Source: Candidula unifasciata (Eukaryota > Mollusca > Gastropoda > Stylommatophora > Geomitridae). From it: a stretch of 64,000 nt of DNA. The position numbers were made by a program, and so were the translations under genes. The stretch covers positions 314,779 to 378,778 of the forward strand of contig CAJHNH020007701.1 of the NCBI GenBank assembly GCA_905116865.2, read 5' to 3'. Shown piece after piece: positions 34,858 through 47,800 of the stretch; position 1 is the first letter of the stretch; every line of letters begins with the position of its first letter. Below the pieces are notes generated by a model. That model saw only the letters and a list, made by a program, of their open reading frames with translations, made no database searches and was not told the DNA's origin.

Positions 34858-35009
34858 CTGCCATACGTGACCCTGACCGGCCTGAAGTTCTGATTGAAGG
34901 GGTGCTCTTCCGTGCCCGCTACTTAGGGTCAACTCAACTCATTTCTGAAGGTCAGCCATCGAAAGCCATGCGTATGATGCAAGCTCAGGAGGCTGTAGGC
35001 AGGATTAAG
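34858..35009 (+). CDS. APBA: APBA exon: first part of PTB domain (codons 528-578)
   Basis: The exon encodes [20 protein letters not shown] (residues ~532-551), then [20 protein letters not shown] and EAVGRIK. This is the first strand, helix and following strand of a Mint-type PTB domain, and the YLGSTQL and MMQAQEAV motifs are diagnostic. PTB domains of this family bind NPxY-type peptides in membrane-protein tails such as APP. The acceptor is CTTCATTTCAG at 34857; two bases complete an Ala codon from the microexon. The donor is ATTAAG|GTATGC at 35010, phase 0. In vertebrate Mints the RIK end is followed by a short basic insert before APEGE. Here the next certain exon begins with APEGE directly. 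Confidence 0.97.
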
Positions 35010-36096
35010 GTATGCTTTTTTTAATAGTCATTAAAAATTTTTCTTTTTTCTTTATATACAAACCTTTACAGTAAATTCATATTGAGGTGCATACTGATTA
35101 CAGGTTTGAAAAGTAACTATACACCGGTTATTAATATTTTTGAAAAACAACTATACACTTACTATCGATAGGTCATTGTAAAATATTTTTAATCTTTTGT
35201 ATTTAAATTTTAAAAAATGCTTTATTTATTACTTGTGTTACAAAATTTCACCTATAATTTATATACCTAATTTATTTTATTTATTTGTAATAGGTAGATA
35301 GTAGGTGTACAATTACTTTTCAGACCTGTAGGAAGTAGACGTACAGTTGCTTTCCCAGCATCCTGTACTTTTGTGGATTATCTCCCTTTTGGTTTATAGT
35401 TGCATCCTAATCCTATTCTTTTCTTTCTGTTGGTTCTGAAAAAGGTGAAAAAGACCAGTTTCCAAAATATGTCTAAGATGACATGACTTGCATATGAATT
35501 GCATCATCCTTATCTTATGTGCAGAAATTGACTCATTGTGTATGTTTGTGTATGAAGGTTTTAACAGTATTATGATTTTATTTAGTATATATAAATATTT
35601 ATATTTTAGAATTTGCCTGTTCAGTTTTATCTCAACATGTATAAGTTTAATTTTGTCCAGTTTGTTGTTATAACATTTAATGGCAGAAAACAGAAACCTC
35701 TGGAGTTCTTAACAGAAGGATAACATTTGTCTGCTTGTTACTTTATTTTCAGAATACTTTCACAATTTTTTTTCTTTTTTAATTGCTAGCACAGCCAGAA
35801 AATTGTGGTCGGTTTGGCTAAGTCAGATTTTATAGCAGCCTCTGTCTTGTTACATTAAAAAAATCAAACACATTTTGGTTTATGAATAACATTTTTATAA
35901 TGTTGACGAAAATCTGTTGATTAAATGGGTAGATAGCTGGTCTGCAAGTTGTAAGACATAGGTTTACAACTATGTTACAACAGTAAGTTTAAAACTCAAC
36001 CACTTAGTGACGCTCAATGGTGTCAGTGAGGATATACTGGGTGGTGTTACAAGGATTCATCACACTTGGTGGTGTCTTTGAGGATACAGTTAGTTT

Positions 36097-38326
36097 TGGT
36101 AATGAAGGCACTGGGCGGTGGCAGTGAAGACACTGGGTGGTGGCAGTGAAGACACTAGGTGGTGGTAATGAAGACACTGGGCGGTGGCAGTGAAGACACT
36201 AGGTGGTGGTAATGAAGACACTGGACGGTGGCAGTGAAGACACTAGGTGGTGGTAATGAAGACACTGGGCGGTGGCAGTGAAGACACTGGGTTGTGGCAG
36301 TGAAGACACTGGACGTGGTAGTGAAGGCACTAGGTGGTGGTAATGAAGACACTGGGCGGTGGCAGTGAAGACACTAGGTGGTTATAATGAAGACACTGGG
36401 CGGTGGCAGTGAAGACACTAGGTGGTGGTAATGAAGACACTGGACGGTGGCAGTGAAGACACTAGGTGGTGGTAATGAAGACACTGGGCGGTGGTAGTGA
36501 AGACACTGGGCGGTGGTAGTGAAGACACTGGACGGTGGTAGTGAAGGCACTGGGCGGTGGCAGTGAAGACACTGGGTGGTGGCAGTGAAGACACTGGACG
36601 TGGTAGTGAAGACACTGGGCGGTGGTAGTAAAGATACTGGACGGTGGTAGTGAAGACACTGGGCGGTGGTAGTGAAGACACTGGGCGGTGGTAATGAAGG
36701 CACTGGGCGGTGGCAGTGAAGACACTAGGTGGTGGTAATGAAGGCACTGGACGGTGGCAGTGAAGACACTGGGTGGTGGTAATGAAGGCACTGGGCGGTG
36801 GTAGTGAAGACACTGGGTGGTGGTAATGAAGATACTGGGCGGTGGCAGTGAAGACACTGGGTGGTGGTAATGAAGATACTGGGCGGTGGCAGTGAAGACA
36901 CTAGGTGGTGGTAATGAAGATACTGGGCGGTGGCAGTGAAGACACTAGGTGGTGGTAATGAAGACACTGGGCGGTGGCAGTGAAGACACTAGGTGGTAGT
37001 AATGAAGATATTGGGCGGTGGCAGTGAAGACACTGGGTGGTGGTAATGAAGATACTGGGCGGTGGCAGTGAAGACACTAGGTGGTGGTAATGAAGACACT
37101 GGGCGGTGGCAGTGAAGACACTAGGTGGTGGTAATGAAGACACTGGGTGGTGGCAGTGAAGACACTAGATGGTGGTAATGAAGACACTGGGCGGTGGCAG
37201 TGAAGACACTGGACGGTGGCAGTGGAGACACTGGACGGTGGCAGTGAAGACACTGGACGGTGGCAGTAAAGGCACTGGACGGTGGCAGTGAAGACACTGG
37301 ACGGTGGCAGTGAAGACACTTGATGGTAGTAGTGAAGGCACTGGACGGTGGCACTGGACGGTGGCAGTGAAGACACTGGACGGTGGCAGTGAAGGCACTG
37401 GACGGTGGCAGTGAAGACACTGGACGGTGGTAGTTAAGGCTCTGGATGGTGGCAGTGAAGGCACTGGACGGTGGCAGTGAAGGCACTGGACGGTGGCAGT
37501 GAAGACACTGGACGGTGGCAGTGAAGACACTGGACGGTGGCAGTGAAGACACTGGTCGGTGGCAGTGAAGGCACTGGACGGTGGCAGTGAAGGCACTGGA
37601 TGGTGGCAGTGAAGACACTGGACGGTGGTAGTGAAGACACTGGACGGTGGTAGTGAAGACACTGGACGGTGGCAGTGAAGACACTGGACGGTGGCAGTGA
37701 AGACACTGGACAGTGGTAGTGAAGACACTAGGTGGTGGCAGTGAAGACACTGGATGGTGGTAGTGAAGACACTGGGTGGTGGTAATGAAGGCAATGGGCG
37801 GTGGCAGTGAAGGCACTGGACGGTGGCAGTGAAGACATTAGACGGTGGCAGTGAAGACACTGGATGGTGGTAGTGAAGACACTAGGTGGTGGTAATGAAG
37901 ACACTGGACGGTGGCAGTGAAGACACTGGGTGGTGGTAATGAAGACACTGGACGGTGGCAGTGAAGACACTAGGCGGTGGCAGTGAAGACACTAGGTGGT
38001 GGTAATGAAGACACTAGGTGGTAGTGAAGACACTGGACGGTGGTAGTGAAGGCACTGGACGGTGGCAGTGAAGGCACTGGACGGTGGCAGTGAAGACACT
38101 GGACGGTGGTAGTGAAGACACTGGACGGTGGTAGTGAAGACACTGGACGGTGGTAGTGAAGACACTGGATGGTGGTAGTGAAGACACTGTACGGTGGTAG
38201 TGAAGACACTAGGTGGTTTTAATGAAGGCACTGGACAGTGGTAATGAAGGCACTGGACGGTGGCAGTGAAGACACTGGGTTGTGATAGTGAAGATAAGCG
38301 GTGATAGTGAAGACACTGGGTGGTAT
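36097..38326 (+). repeat. 22-bp minisatellite, about 100 copies
   Basis: Unit GGTGGCAGTGAAGACACTGG plus AC/GC, 22 bp, with a few variable positions (T/C in TAGTG/CAGTG, ACGG/GCGG/GTGG, GACAC/GGCAC). Rare units are shortened (near 36310, 36600, 37350, 38015). Because 22 is not a multiple of three and the unit lacks minus-strand stops, all three minus frames stay open over long stretches, encoding repeats like SSLPPPSVFTATVQCLHYHR; these are not genes. Degenerate edge copies extend to ~36010 and ~38400. Confidence 0.97.
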
Positions 38327-39199
38327 TAGCAGGCTTTCTATAGATTAAGGTTACATTGGGCTGTATCAGCAATCACCTGGGGTGTATCAGCATCAGCCAC
38401 TCATTGTAAATGGTATAAAAAAAATGACTCTCTATACAGCAAGTCTTTGCTGGATGCTGTAGTGAATAGCACACTAGGAAATTTACAAGCTGTGGATAAT
38501 AACACTGAGTGCAAGCAGTCTTTAGACCCTGCTCCTAACAACTGCAAACATCAGCGTTGGTCAGAAAATGACATGGTATTCATTGGCACTATGCCACAGA
38601 CACTACAGTGCAGTTGTGGTGATTTTCACCTACGTGTTTTTTCAGGGCTGCTGTTTATCACTTGTTTATTCTTTAAATACATGTGGGTGAGACCATAGTA
38701 TTACTTTTCATGCAACTGCACTATTTTCATTTGTCACAGTGTTTAAACACAATTTTCTCGAAAGAAGTTTTTGTCACTTATTTGACTTTGGCATAGTGCC
38801 TGCGATATCTTTTAAAAATCTTTTTATGGATCAAAGATGGCCTGTTAGAGTTAGGTTATACATGAAAGACAAATTACAATTTTTAATGCTCCTATGCCAC
38901 CACTTACTATTGAAACTGCATGCAGGCTTCGGTAAGTTTTCGCTGTTGTAACTCTATTCATATACCTTGTTGTGCGTTCAGTGTAATATCAATGTGGGTA
39001 CTCTTAGTTATAAGACATCAGGTCACACTGGAAGATCTTACACAGAGATTTGTTAATGAAGAAGTACCCCACTGCTTGTATCAGTTTGTTGCTGAGGTTT
39101 TCTGCTCTAGGTATGAGTGTTGATTTAAAAGATATGTTTATTTTTAAAACACTTTGCTACTGTTTCATTTGTTGACTTTGTTAAATATAGTGTGAAAAG

Positions 39200-40520
39200 G
39201 CTTTTAATAACATTGTTAGGAATCTCTGAAAATCGATGAGACACTATGAGCTCCCACAGAAAATTATTAACTTAGTGAAAGCAACATGAAATATTTATTA
39301 TGAGGGAAAACTAACAAATGCATTGGAAGTAAGAACAGATGTGCAACATCGGTGTCTTTTGTTACTTCTATATTTTTTATTGGCAGTAGACTGGATTATG
39401 AAACCAGCAACAACTACCATCAGGAATGGAAGTCGGTGGACCCCTACAAAATACTTTGATTCCCTGGTGATATTTCTCTTCTGTCCCACTCAAGGAACCA
39501 GATACAAGATAAATTAGGCATAATTGATGCCCGGTCACAACAGTTGGATCTAAAAATCATTAAGGGAAAGATAACGATAATGAGAATAAACCAGGCAAAC
39601 AGTTATCTCTTGGTGATATCCCACTCCAAGACATGGAGTCATACACCTATTTGGGCAGCCAACCATGGGGGAACTGATAGAGATATTGAGATATGAATAT
39701 AAAAGGCAAGACGAGTTTTCATAGCACTAGGAGATTTGTTGAGGTCAAAAAGAAATATCAGAATAATACTGAAAACTAATACTTTACTTATATTCTTAAA
39801 TTCTGTGGTCAAGTCACTAGTACTATATGGAGCGGAAACATGGAGAACAATCAAAACGGCTATCCTCCGACTAACGGTCGGTAAAGATGGCGGCCGCAAA
39901 ATATCCTTTCAAAGCACAGTCACGTCTCAATTGCGCCGGCGACACGTGTCCCCCACGCCGCTCATGCTCACGTGGCGTGGAATGGGGCTAAACTAGATGG
40001 CTAGGACCCGGTGTGCTCGTGACCACTAGTTCGCAATCGACACGTGACTGTGGCTCAAAAGGATATTTTGCGGCCGCCATCTTTACCGACCGTTAGTCCG
40101 AGGATAGCCATCAAAACAATTACTAATAAACTACAAACATTCATGCCCGTGCAGAATATAGGGGATCAAATAGCATAACAGAATCACTAATGTTGAGCTT
40201 TGGGAGAGAACTAAACAAATTCTACTGAATCAAGAGGTGAAGAAAAGATGCTGGTTTTGGATTGGACACACAGTACAAAACCTGAAAATGTAATTAAAAT
40301 GTCATTGCACCAAAACCCATAAAGGGCGGGGGGGGGGGGGGGGGGGGGTAGAAATAAAGGCAGACCCAAAGTAAAAAACCGTGTGGAGAAGAGAGCTAGA
40401 GAGTTAAGTTAAAAAGATAGGAAGGACATGGGGTGAGCTGCATGCAGTTGCAAAGGATAGAACGACTTGGCGTGAGTTGTTTGAGGACTTATGCTTCACT
40501 GGGGGATAAAGGACAGAAGA
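39200..40520 (+). mobile_element. LINE-X, RT to 3' end, interrupted
   Basis: Broken frames show an LLLLYFLLAVDWIMKP segment (RT core side), ESYTYLGSQPWG near 39630, VVKSLVLYGAETWRTIK at ~39800-39857, and after the inserted element TNKLQTFMPVQNIG, then GRPK and a DRTTWRELFEDLCF end at ~40460-40490. This is the order found in RTE-like LINEs. A G run (40328-40348) lies in the RGRPK region. Confidence 0.8.
39858..40109. mobile_element. Fold-back DNA element 2 (252 bp), inside LINE-X
   Basis: Same GGCTATCCTC / GAGGATAGCC ends as element 1. The terminal arms (about 60 bp) pair nearly perfectly: GGTAAAGATGGCGGCCGCAA on the left, TTGCGGCCGCCATCTTTACC on the right. It carries one copy of GGGGCTAAACTAGATGGC. 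It is flanked by exact 8-bp ATCAAAAC duplications (39850-39857, 40110-40117). Removing the element and one duplication rejoins the LINE frame. Confidence 0.95.
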
Positions 40521-41220
40521 AAAACAATGGCCACTGGAGGCCAGATTTTAGTACGCTGTAACCAAATATAAAAAGTAAGAGAACGTATATGGTGTATAAT
40601 TTCAAGGGCTTCCATTACCGAAAAAGATACTGAAAGGTCACTGCTGAGTAACAAAAATAATAGATAATTGTATTTTTAAATGTTTAAGAAAGCACAATAC
40701 GGATTTACCTACTTTTGATTTACAAAACTGTGAACAACGTAATTAATCGATTCTTTAAGACTGAAACTTAAACTGTTTTTGTCTTTTTTTTTTTTTAAGC
40801 AACTTTTATCAGAATAACATTTAAATTGCATTTTGCATTATGTACCTACTTTATAATTTGTGCATCCATGGTGCATTGAGAACACTATTTGGGTTGTATC
40901 ATGTTTGGTTCATCCAACAATTTTCTCTTGGTCTTTTCCTAATATGTGTCCACACTATCATTTTCCTTCACTGCAGCAGAACCAAGGAAACTCAGATGAT
41001 AAGGTTTTATGTGTTTTTATTTTCATAATGATTTTGTTCGCAAACCTTCAAGGATCATTATAAAAATATTCAGTGAAGATTACTTTAAGTCAGAAATTTA
41101 CAGTGAGCACAGTTCCTCATTAGGTTATACTTGTCTAGTTGATATGAAGGAATATTTTTAGTTGAAAGATTAAATATTTTTTTTTTTAAAAGTCACAACT
41201 GTTTTGAAAAGTAGGCCAAC

Positions 41221-41340
41221 TGCATAGCATCACTGGTAGTGCACTGGTTTACAGAACCAAAAGTCTGGGTTTATTCTCTATTTTAAAAGTAAGGTTACTG
41301 CCTAAGGTTTGAACTGCCCTCTAAAATTAACATATACAAA
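41221..41340 (+). mobile_element. Possible tRNA-derived SINE head
   Basis: GCATAGCATCACTGGTAGTG and AAAAGTCTGGGTTTATTCTC are spaced like A and B boxes. The body is not clearly any named family. Confidence 0.35.
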
Positions 41341-42834
41341 TAAGAACAGGTCACCCTGTAATTGCTGCCTTACACTAATGCATGTAAAACTTGAATTAGA
41401 CAGTATTTAGGACAAAAATCAACATTACTCATGTATTACATGAGTAAGGCAACTGTAAGTTATGCCAACACCAACAATCTACCAATAGAGTTGCAATTCA
41501 TCAGTAATGTCAGCTTTTAAAAATTTATTACTGCACAATCATAAGCCAGTCTGACGGCAACTGGCTGCCAACTGTTTTTCTTAAAATGCAGTTCACAACA
41601 CAAGCCACTGTGGGAACAGATAAAAAGCCTATTTCACTAAATCCAGAGTAACAAAAAGCTCACAGAATTGCATCATGCACTTAAATCAGAAGCAGGATGA
41701 TGGAACCATGAACTATCTCGATGCGAGGAAAATGCACCAGCAAACCTTAGTCAGAAGCAAACAGTGCTCAAAGATTCTAAGGGACTGCACCAGTTAGACC
41801 AGATATCCTTATATGTCTTTATGAAACAAACAGAACACCATGCAAGTGATTTTAAAGAACTGGAGACTTCATACACAGGAGACTTCATTTACATAAGTGT
41901 CTCCTTGTGTCTGGTTCTCCCTTTGTACTTCAAAAGATACAGCGTTAGTGGCAGCATATAAGTGATCAAATTATTTAGATTTGTCATCTGTTGTTGATTT
42001 TAGATGGAATTTGTGCCCCATACATGGAAGAAGAAGGCTGGCACTTATCTACCATCCTGAAGGACACCATTTGTAGAGAAACTAAGGAGAGGCATGCAGT
42101 ATGTTTTGCATATAAAAAGTTGCTACAGTCTGATACATTTATTTAGATTTATGGTTCACCTGGACTAGACTATTGCCATTTAGCATCACTTACAGCAGTA
42201 GCAGAGCAGGCTCAGTAACAAGCCCCAAAACCTATTAGCCATGTCTTCTGTTAGAAAATTTACAAAGCCATATGGGTTTGTATAACCAACGCTCTTAGAT
42301 AATACTAGAAACAAACCTAGACCACTGAATCAGTAAACCACTGCATTAACCACTGAACATATTAGTAGAAAACATAACAACTTTGTCCTATACAATGTAG
42401 TTGTTGTCTTTAGAATGTTAAAAACAAGTACTTATTCATGATTTAGTTTTTAAATGACTGTTTACATAGCCTAATATTAAGTTATACATTTTCAATGCCT
42501 GTTTACCTGTGTTGATTTAATTTTTTTTGTTATAGTGTTTTAATTTGATTTTGCTTCAGATAGCCAGCAGTGTTGTGGTTTTATTGAGAAATGTGAAAAT
42601 CTGAACACCAAACTGTGACATGCAATTTGACATGAGCTAGATATATAGGCAACCGTCAGTCCCTGGGGAATCATGTTGTGCTTCTGGTTTTTTGGTACAG
42701 CCTCTGCTAGGACTGGGAAGTCCAATGCGGGAGTGGCGGTCTCTGCCACATAGTCCACATAAAAATGTTGATTATTGTTCTGTTGCTGGTTTTCTCTGTC
42801 TCTCTTCTCTTAGAATTACATTTGGGCCAACTGT

Positions 42835-43190
42835 CTTTTCATCATCATGTAGCAGGTCCTTTGCAGAACGTTGCTCTCATCACAGTCTGCCTGAAAGAAA
42901 CTCGGTCTCTCGCCAGTTCTCCCGCCTCATGAACTTTCACACCCAAGGAGTCTCTTATATCCTGTGCCCATCTTTGTGTCGGTCGGCCCCTGCCCGTTCT
43001 TTCTGGTACCTTGCCTTCTGCTATAATTTTTTCCAATCCGTCGTGGCACTTGCTATGAACAAAATATTTCAGCTTTCGAGAAAGGATGCTGTTTATTAGC
43101 CAGTCTTCCTTGATGTTCAGATCTTTTAAGATGTCAATATTTCTTATCTTCTTTGTCCAAGATATAAGCAGATGTTATAACTGACATTCT
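42835..43190 (-). mobile_element. LINE-C 3' end, antisense
   Basis: Minus strand reads MEKIIAEGKVPERTGRGRPT, QRWAQDIRDSLGVKVHEAGE, then RDRVSFRQTVMRATFCKGPA, with a short ATGATGA tail. This is the cleanest copy of the LINE-C C-terminus here. Confidence 0.85.
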
Positions 43191-43299
43191 CTGTGGACAG
43201 TCTGTGTTGGTAGTGTATTTAAAATATTTGTGTGTTTGTGGAGAAGGGATGGAAATCTAAAGGTGTCAGAAATAGGTCAGAGGTTGAAATTCTTGGTTC

Positions 43300-43640
43300 C
43301 AGCTTTCCTCCAGGTTTATCATGTGCAGTGCATGTGGTTGGATGTGTGCACTTTCCTGCCTATGCCAAACTACAGTACCTGTAGGCGGCTCTTTTCAGTT
43401 GCTATCACCATCATCCTGTTGTACCATTATGTGTCACCTAGGGCTCACTCCATTCCATTCTATCCTCTGCAATGCTTTCACTATCATGGATGGAATCCTT
43501 TGCAGTACTTTTGGTCTCTCTCAGCACTGTTTATCTTAGGATTTCTCTTACACATTCCCATTTCTCAAGTCCTTTTGTTTTTTGTTCCATTGTCTGTTTG
43601 ATGATTCTTCTCATGATGTGCCCATTACATTGCCATATTC
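43300..43640 (-). mobile_element. Decayed LINE 3' end, antisense
   Basis: The reverse complement reads a RIWQCNGHIMRRIIKQTM-like stretch, the GHxxR motif region downstream of RT, then a WNGVSP-like end. No intact frame. Confidence 0.45.
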
Positions 43641-44924
43641 TTTGTCTTTTTTTTTGGGTGTGTTTCTTTCATATGTTTTATGGACAGTTACTGTTGTTAG
43701 TACACACTATTCATAGGTCTTTTCTGTCAGTTTTTACAGATGTGAATGTTGTCAATTTCTTTGCCCTTGCTTAAATGGGTTACTTGAAATATGTTTTTTT
43801 TCTTGCATTGGAAACTGTTTGTGAAAAGCTTCACCGTATTACCCGTTTAAATCATTAAAAAAATACATATTGTTTTTTAACAATATTTGCATGCGTATCA
43901 GCTGAAACTGTCATTCTCATTCAGTTTATTCATTTATTTTATGGCTTGATCACTCTCTTGCAGTTGTGAATCTTATTGATGTCCAAAGCCCTTATTTATT
44001 GATTAAACTCTTGGTTCTAGCAGTTCACAATCTAATTAACATATGATAACTGTTCTTTTCCTCTTGACCTCTTCCTTGTGCAGTCCTGTGTCAAAACAGT
44101 TATTTCGAGGTCAGCATTGTTAATGTAGCAATGTGGCAAAATATAATGAATAATTTGAAGGTGTTCTTTTGAGTTCTGATTAAATCTCTAACTTGCCTGT
44201 GTATTTGTAAATAGATTATTGTAAGATTTGAAAACATTAAACAGGTTACTACTAATAATGACAAAATAGAAAGTTGAGGAAAATTTGAGATTAACAAATA
44301 AGTGGACATTTTCTTCCGGCAGCCTCTATTTCTTTTATTTCAAATTACAGTTCCTTGTACTGTTTTTGATTTGAATGGGCTATTGTGATTACTATTAATT
44401 TCCTATTGCTAGTATTTGTGGTTACTTTATGTTGTGATGCATTTATCACATTTTTGTGTTTAATTAAAGAAAGCGCTCAAAACCTCAGTAACCACTGTGT
44501 ATGCATTTAAAAAAAAAAAGTCTTTGTTTTAGTGTGGAGGAAGACAAGATAAAGAAAGGCTTTTTGTTCTAGTTTTTGATACAGGATTTAAAAAAAAAAA
44601 GTAAAGAGATGAATTTTGGTTTTCAAAGTTGAGGATTTTAGATGAATGACAAAAAAATTATTTTTGAATGGTTAGAAATTAGGTACTGAAACTCATGTTT
44701 CCTGTTGCTCGCTGATAACATTTTACTTTTACTGTTAACGTCATGGACGCTAGTGTAGATTCACTTAATATTTCAGATATTTTTAACGCTGTAGAATAAA
44801 TGAAGTTTGGTATGTGGTCTAACCAACCCACATTAGGCCTGTGAGACCTGACCTGGACAATTACTAAACAAGCTGAACAGCGCATAAATGCCTTTGAATA
44901 AAATGCTTTAGACAGGTTTTAACA

Positions 44925-45245
44925 TGGGTAAAAGAACAAATGCATCCATACTTCAAAAACTGAATATTGAAGAAGGTTGGCTATTAAAGACAATAAAACA
45001 CAGAAAATTGAAATATTTTGGTCGCTTGAAACGTCACAAAAGTTTAGAGAAAACAATAATGGAGGGGTAAATGCCTGGGAAGAGAGGAAGAGGAAGGTCA
45101 AAGAGAAGATGGGTGCAGGATGTGGCGGATGATCTCCAGATGGGTGTATCGGACACAGGGACATCTTGCTTGTGATCGAGAAGTTTTCGGGAAGGTTGTT
45201 ATGGGAGCAAGGTTCTGCAAAGGACAGGCTGCTAACTGACTGAAC
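44925..45245 (+). mobile_element. LINE-C 3' end, decayed
   Basis: LNIEEGWLLKTIKHRKLKYF, then a KRGRGRSKRRWVQDVADDLQ stretch and GSKVLQRT. It matches the 28.0- and 42.8-kb copies with frame breaks. Confidence 0.8.
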
Positions 45246-45739
45246 CCACATTGGACTGAAATTTATTCATAACCATAGGCTGCCCAAATATAACTTTTGT
45301 CATGTGGTTGGAAAGATGTACATGTTTTGTTCTCATCATCCATGAGATGTTAATCCTGCAGAATGCAGTCCTAAAGAGAAAAAAAAATCAAATAAAAATG
45401 TGAGTGTGGTGAACATTTAAGACCGATAGTGCCTTAGTTAAGTTTCATTATTTTTGAAATGCAGTGTGAGGGGCAATCAGCCATTGTGCATTGTCAGTAA
45501 TTAAACAAAAAACACATTAAGAAGTGTCTTTGGGAAACTGCAGAAACTTGATTAAATCTCAGACTGCTACTGAAAGCTCAGCTGATGTAATTGTGTTCAG
45601 TTTTGCTGAAATGTGACAGAGAGATGTCATGTGATATCAGGTTATTAGGACTGATACAGAGTATTGTGTGTGAGCCTGACATCTTCTCCATAAATCTAGC
45701 TTTGTGATTGTCAGCTTTTTAAAGGGTGATTTTATGTGG

Positions 45740-45910
45740 AGCAGCTGGCTAAACGGTTAAAATGCTGGGATCTCAAGAGAGATACCCGAATTCAAATCCT
45801 CAGTAAGGTTTGGGAATTTTTTCTCAGGGGCAAAAATAAAATCCTGACCTGCACAGTCCGTGGCGACAGCACTAACTATCCGGCCCCTAATCCTTAGTTT
45901 CAGAAATCCT
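45740..45910 (+). mobile_element. tRNA-derived SINE, other family
   Basis: GAGCAGCTGGCTAAACGG (A box) and GAATTCAAATCCTCAG (B-box-like), then a CAGGGGCAAAAATAAAATCC body. A G run at 45956-45975 follows. Confidence 0.5.
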
Positions 45911-46059
45911 CTGCCTACACTGCAAAACTTGTTAATACAAGCAGTAATGGCAGCTGGGGGGGGGGGGGGGGGGGGAGAGATTGAATGTGACAGTTTTCCT
46001 TAACCTTCTACCTTCTGTGACTTAGGGGTTATGACGACACTTTCAATATTCTGACATAT

Positions 46060-46200
46060 CAGTTTCATGGCAGCTGCAGGCGATTTTGCAGCGGTGCTGC
46101 GTGTTGATTCTTACAATGATGTGAGCATTGATCCTGCAGTGGACAGCGGCAAACTACTTAACATAAAATTACCCATTAAAATGACAAACAGCAAACATAT
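46060..46200 (+). mobile_element. SINE-2 fragment, decayed
   Basis: TGCAGTGGACAGCGGCAAAC and TAACATAAAATTACCC resemble the SINE-2 middle. Confidence 0.4.
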
Positions 46201-47559
46201 ACTGAGATGAGTTTGTGACATACTGTGAAGGATGAGCAACTAATTTTTTTTAAAGTCTCCTTAAACTTTAGATTTACATTCTATAATAAATATTTGTTTA
46301 GAGCTTTTCTAGCTTTTTGGAACTTGGCTAAATTTTTTCAGTCAGCAACGGAAACATGTTTATTCAAGTGCATTAGTTTATTTCATGATTTCCATGGGTT
46401 TCTTTCATACCTAAGGAATGTACAGAAACAAACATTAAAATCTAGTTTTGCAGTTTTTATCCCAATGACAGAGTTTAAATTATTGAACTGTACTTACATT
46501 GATGGTATGCAGTTTACAAGCTTGATAAATTCCAGTGTTTTCTAGCAGTTCAGTATAAGTGCATAAGTACACACATTTGTGTTTTGTGAACTGTATAACT
46601 AAAGTATCCGTGCTTATTTTTATGTTTACTTGTTATTTGCTTTCCTCGGTTCAGAGCTGTTGATTTGTTTGTTTTGCTGAAAATAACGCATACATATTTG
46701 AACATTAAGCTAGAGAATTTACATGAGAAATTTGGTTTCGTTTCTCTTAGAAAAAGATAATTGGAATGTGTAAAAATAGTTGAAGCAACATGAGACATTT
46801 ATTAAATAATGTATACATCGAGAGAGATAAAGAATAGATTCAAAAGGATAAGTGCTGTATTATGTATACCTAATCCTACTATTATGGTGCAAAAACGCTG
46901 AGCATGAACATGGAAGTTAAATACATGGCATCCAATTATATGGTGCATAAACATCGGCTGTGAACAAGGAAGTTAAATGTGGCCCTGGACATTTGGATAT
47001 AAATACAGATATATGGTATTTCATGGACATAAAAATATTGAAATAGTTATTGAGATATTGAGAATTAAAAGAAAGTCAATCAGAGAAATAATAATAAAAA
47101 AGACCCAAACAATATGTATTTAAAAAAAAATCAATTTTATGCCTCTTTCTATGTTATAAAACCGTTCTCATCGTTTTTGGACAATGGTGTGAGAGACAAA
47201 CCAGGAAAGAGATTGGGGCCTAACCACGTAATATTCCCAAATACAACAGTGGTACACTTTAGCCAGCCATTGTTGTGGAGAGAGTACAGCATTTCCTATA
47301 TGTTATGTTGACTTAAAGTCTGGTAAGCACCTGGTGAAATACAGTGAAATATGCCAGGCAATAAATTGTGCAATATAGTGATTGTGCCCTCATTACTTCA
47401 GGTATAAAATAGACAGTAGAAATATGTTGAGCACATTAAAAGATGTAACACTATTATAAAATTGTGTCACAAATGATGAGTTTCACTGTAGAATTACCCA
47501 GCATACTGGCAGCTGTCAACCTCTCTTAACTGCGATGTAAAAAGACAAAAAAAATGCAG

Positions 47560-47800
47560 TGGTATTGACATGAAAAAAGATCTCTGTCTCTCAAAAACAA
47601 TACTACAGGGCTCAGTAGAGGGGAAGAGGAGGACCAAGAAAGACCTACCTGGATACAGCACTTGACTGATTGAACAGGTGTTAGGCATGCAACCATAAAG
47701 TCTTTTGCATCTGAACGTCAAAGGTGGAGGCAGCTGATTAGACAGTCAGCAGCAACTGGTGTCCCAATGACATGCAGTGTTATGAGGTGATGATAATAAA
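47560..47800 (+). mobile_element. LINE-E 3' end with (GAT)n-like tail
   Basis: TILQGSVEGKRRTKK is readable, then ASERQRWRQLIRQSAATGV in another frame, and GAGGTGATGATAATAA as tail. Same family as 8210-8405. Confidence 0.7.

Noticed and set aside
35780..35815. CACAGCCAGAAAATTG after a TTTTTTAATTGCTAG acceptor as the PTB insert exon
   Set aside because: It superficially resembles an AQKL coding stretch but the frame does not give it and there is no donor at the end.
37121..37860. Two overlapping 231-residue antisense reading frames
   Set aside because: They are readings of the 22-bp minisatellite, which lacks stops in all minus frames. The frames break where units are shortened and there is no codon-level conservation signal.
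36097..38326. CRISPR-like array
   Set aside because: The units are contiguous with no unique spacers; it is a eukaryotic minisatellite.
40540..40580. Alternative PTB microexon ending AAAAA|GTAAGA near 40573
   Set aside because: The upstream AG lacks a clean pyrimidine tract, the interval is not a multiple of three and it codes nothing like the basic insert.
42845..43036. A small conserved-looking antisense protein (GRGRPTQRW)
   Set aside because: It is the C-terminal end of a LINE; the same sequence recurs at 28.1, 45.1 and 59.6 kb.
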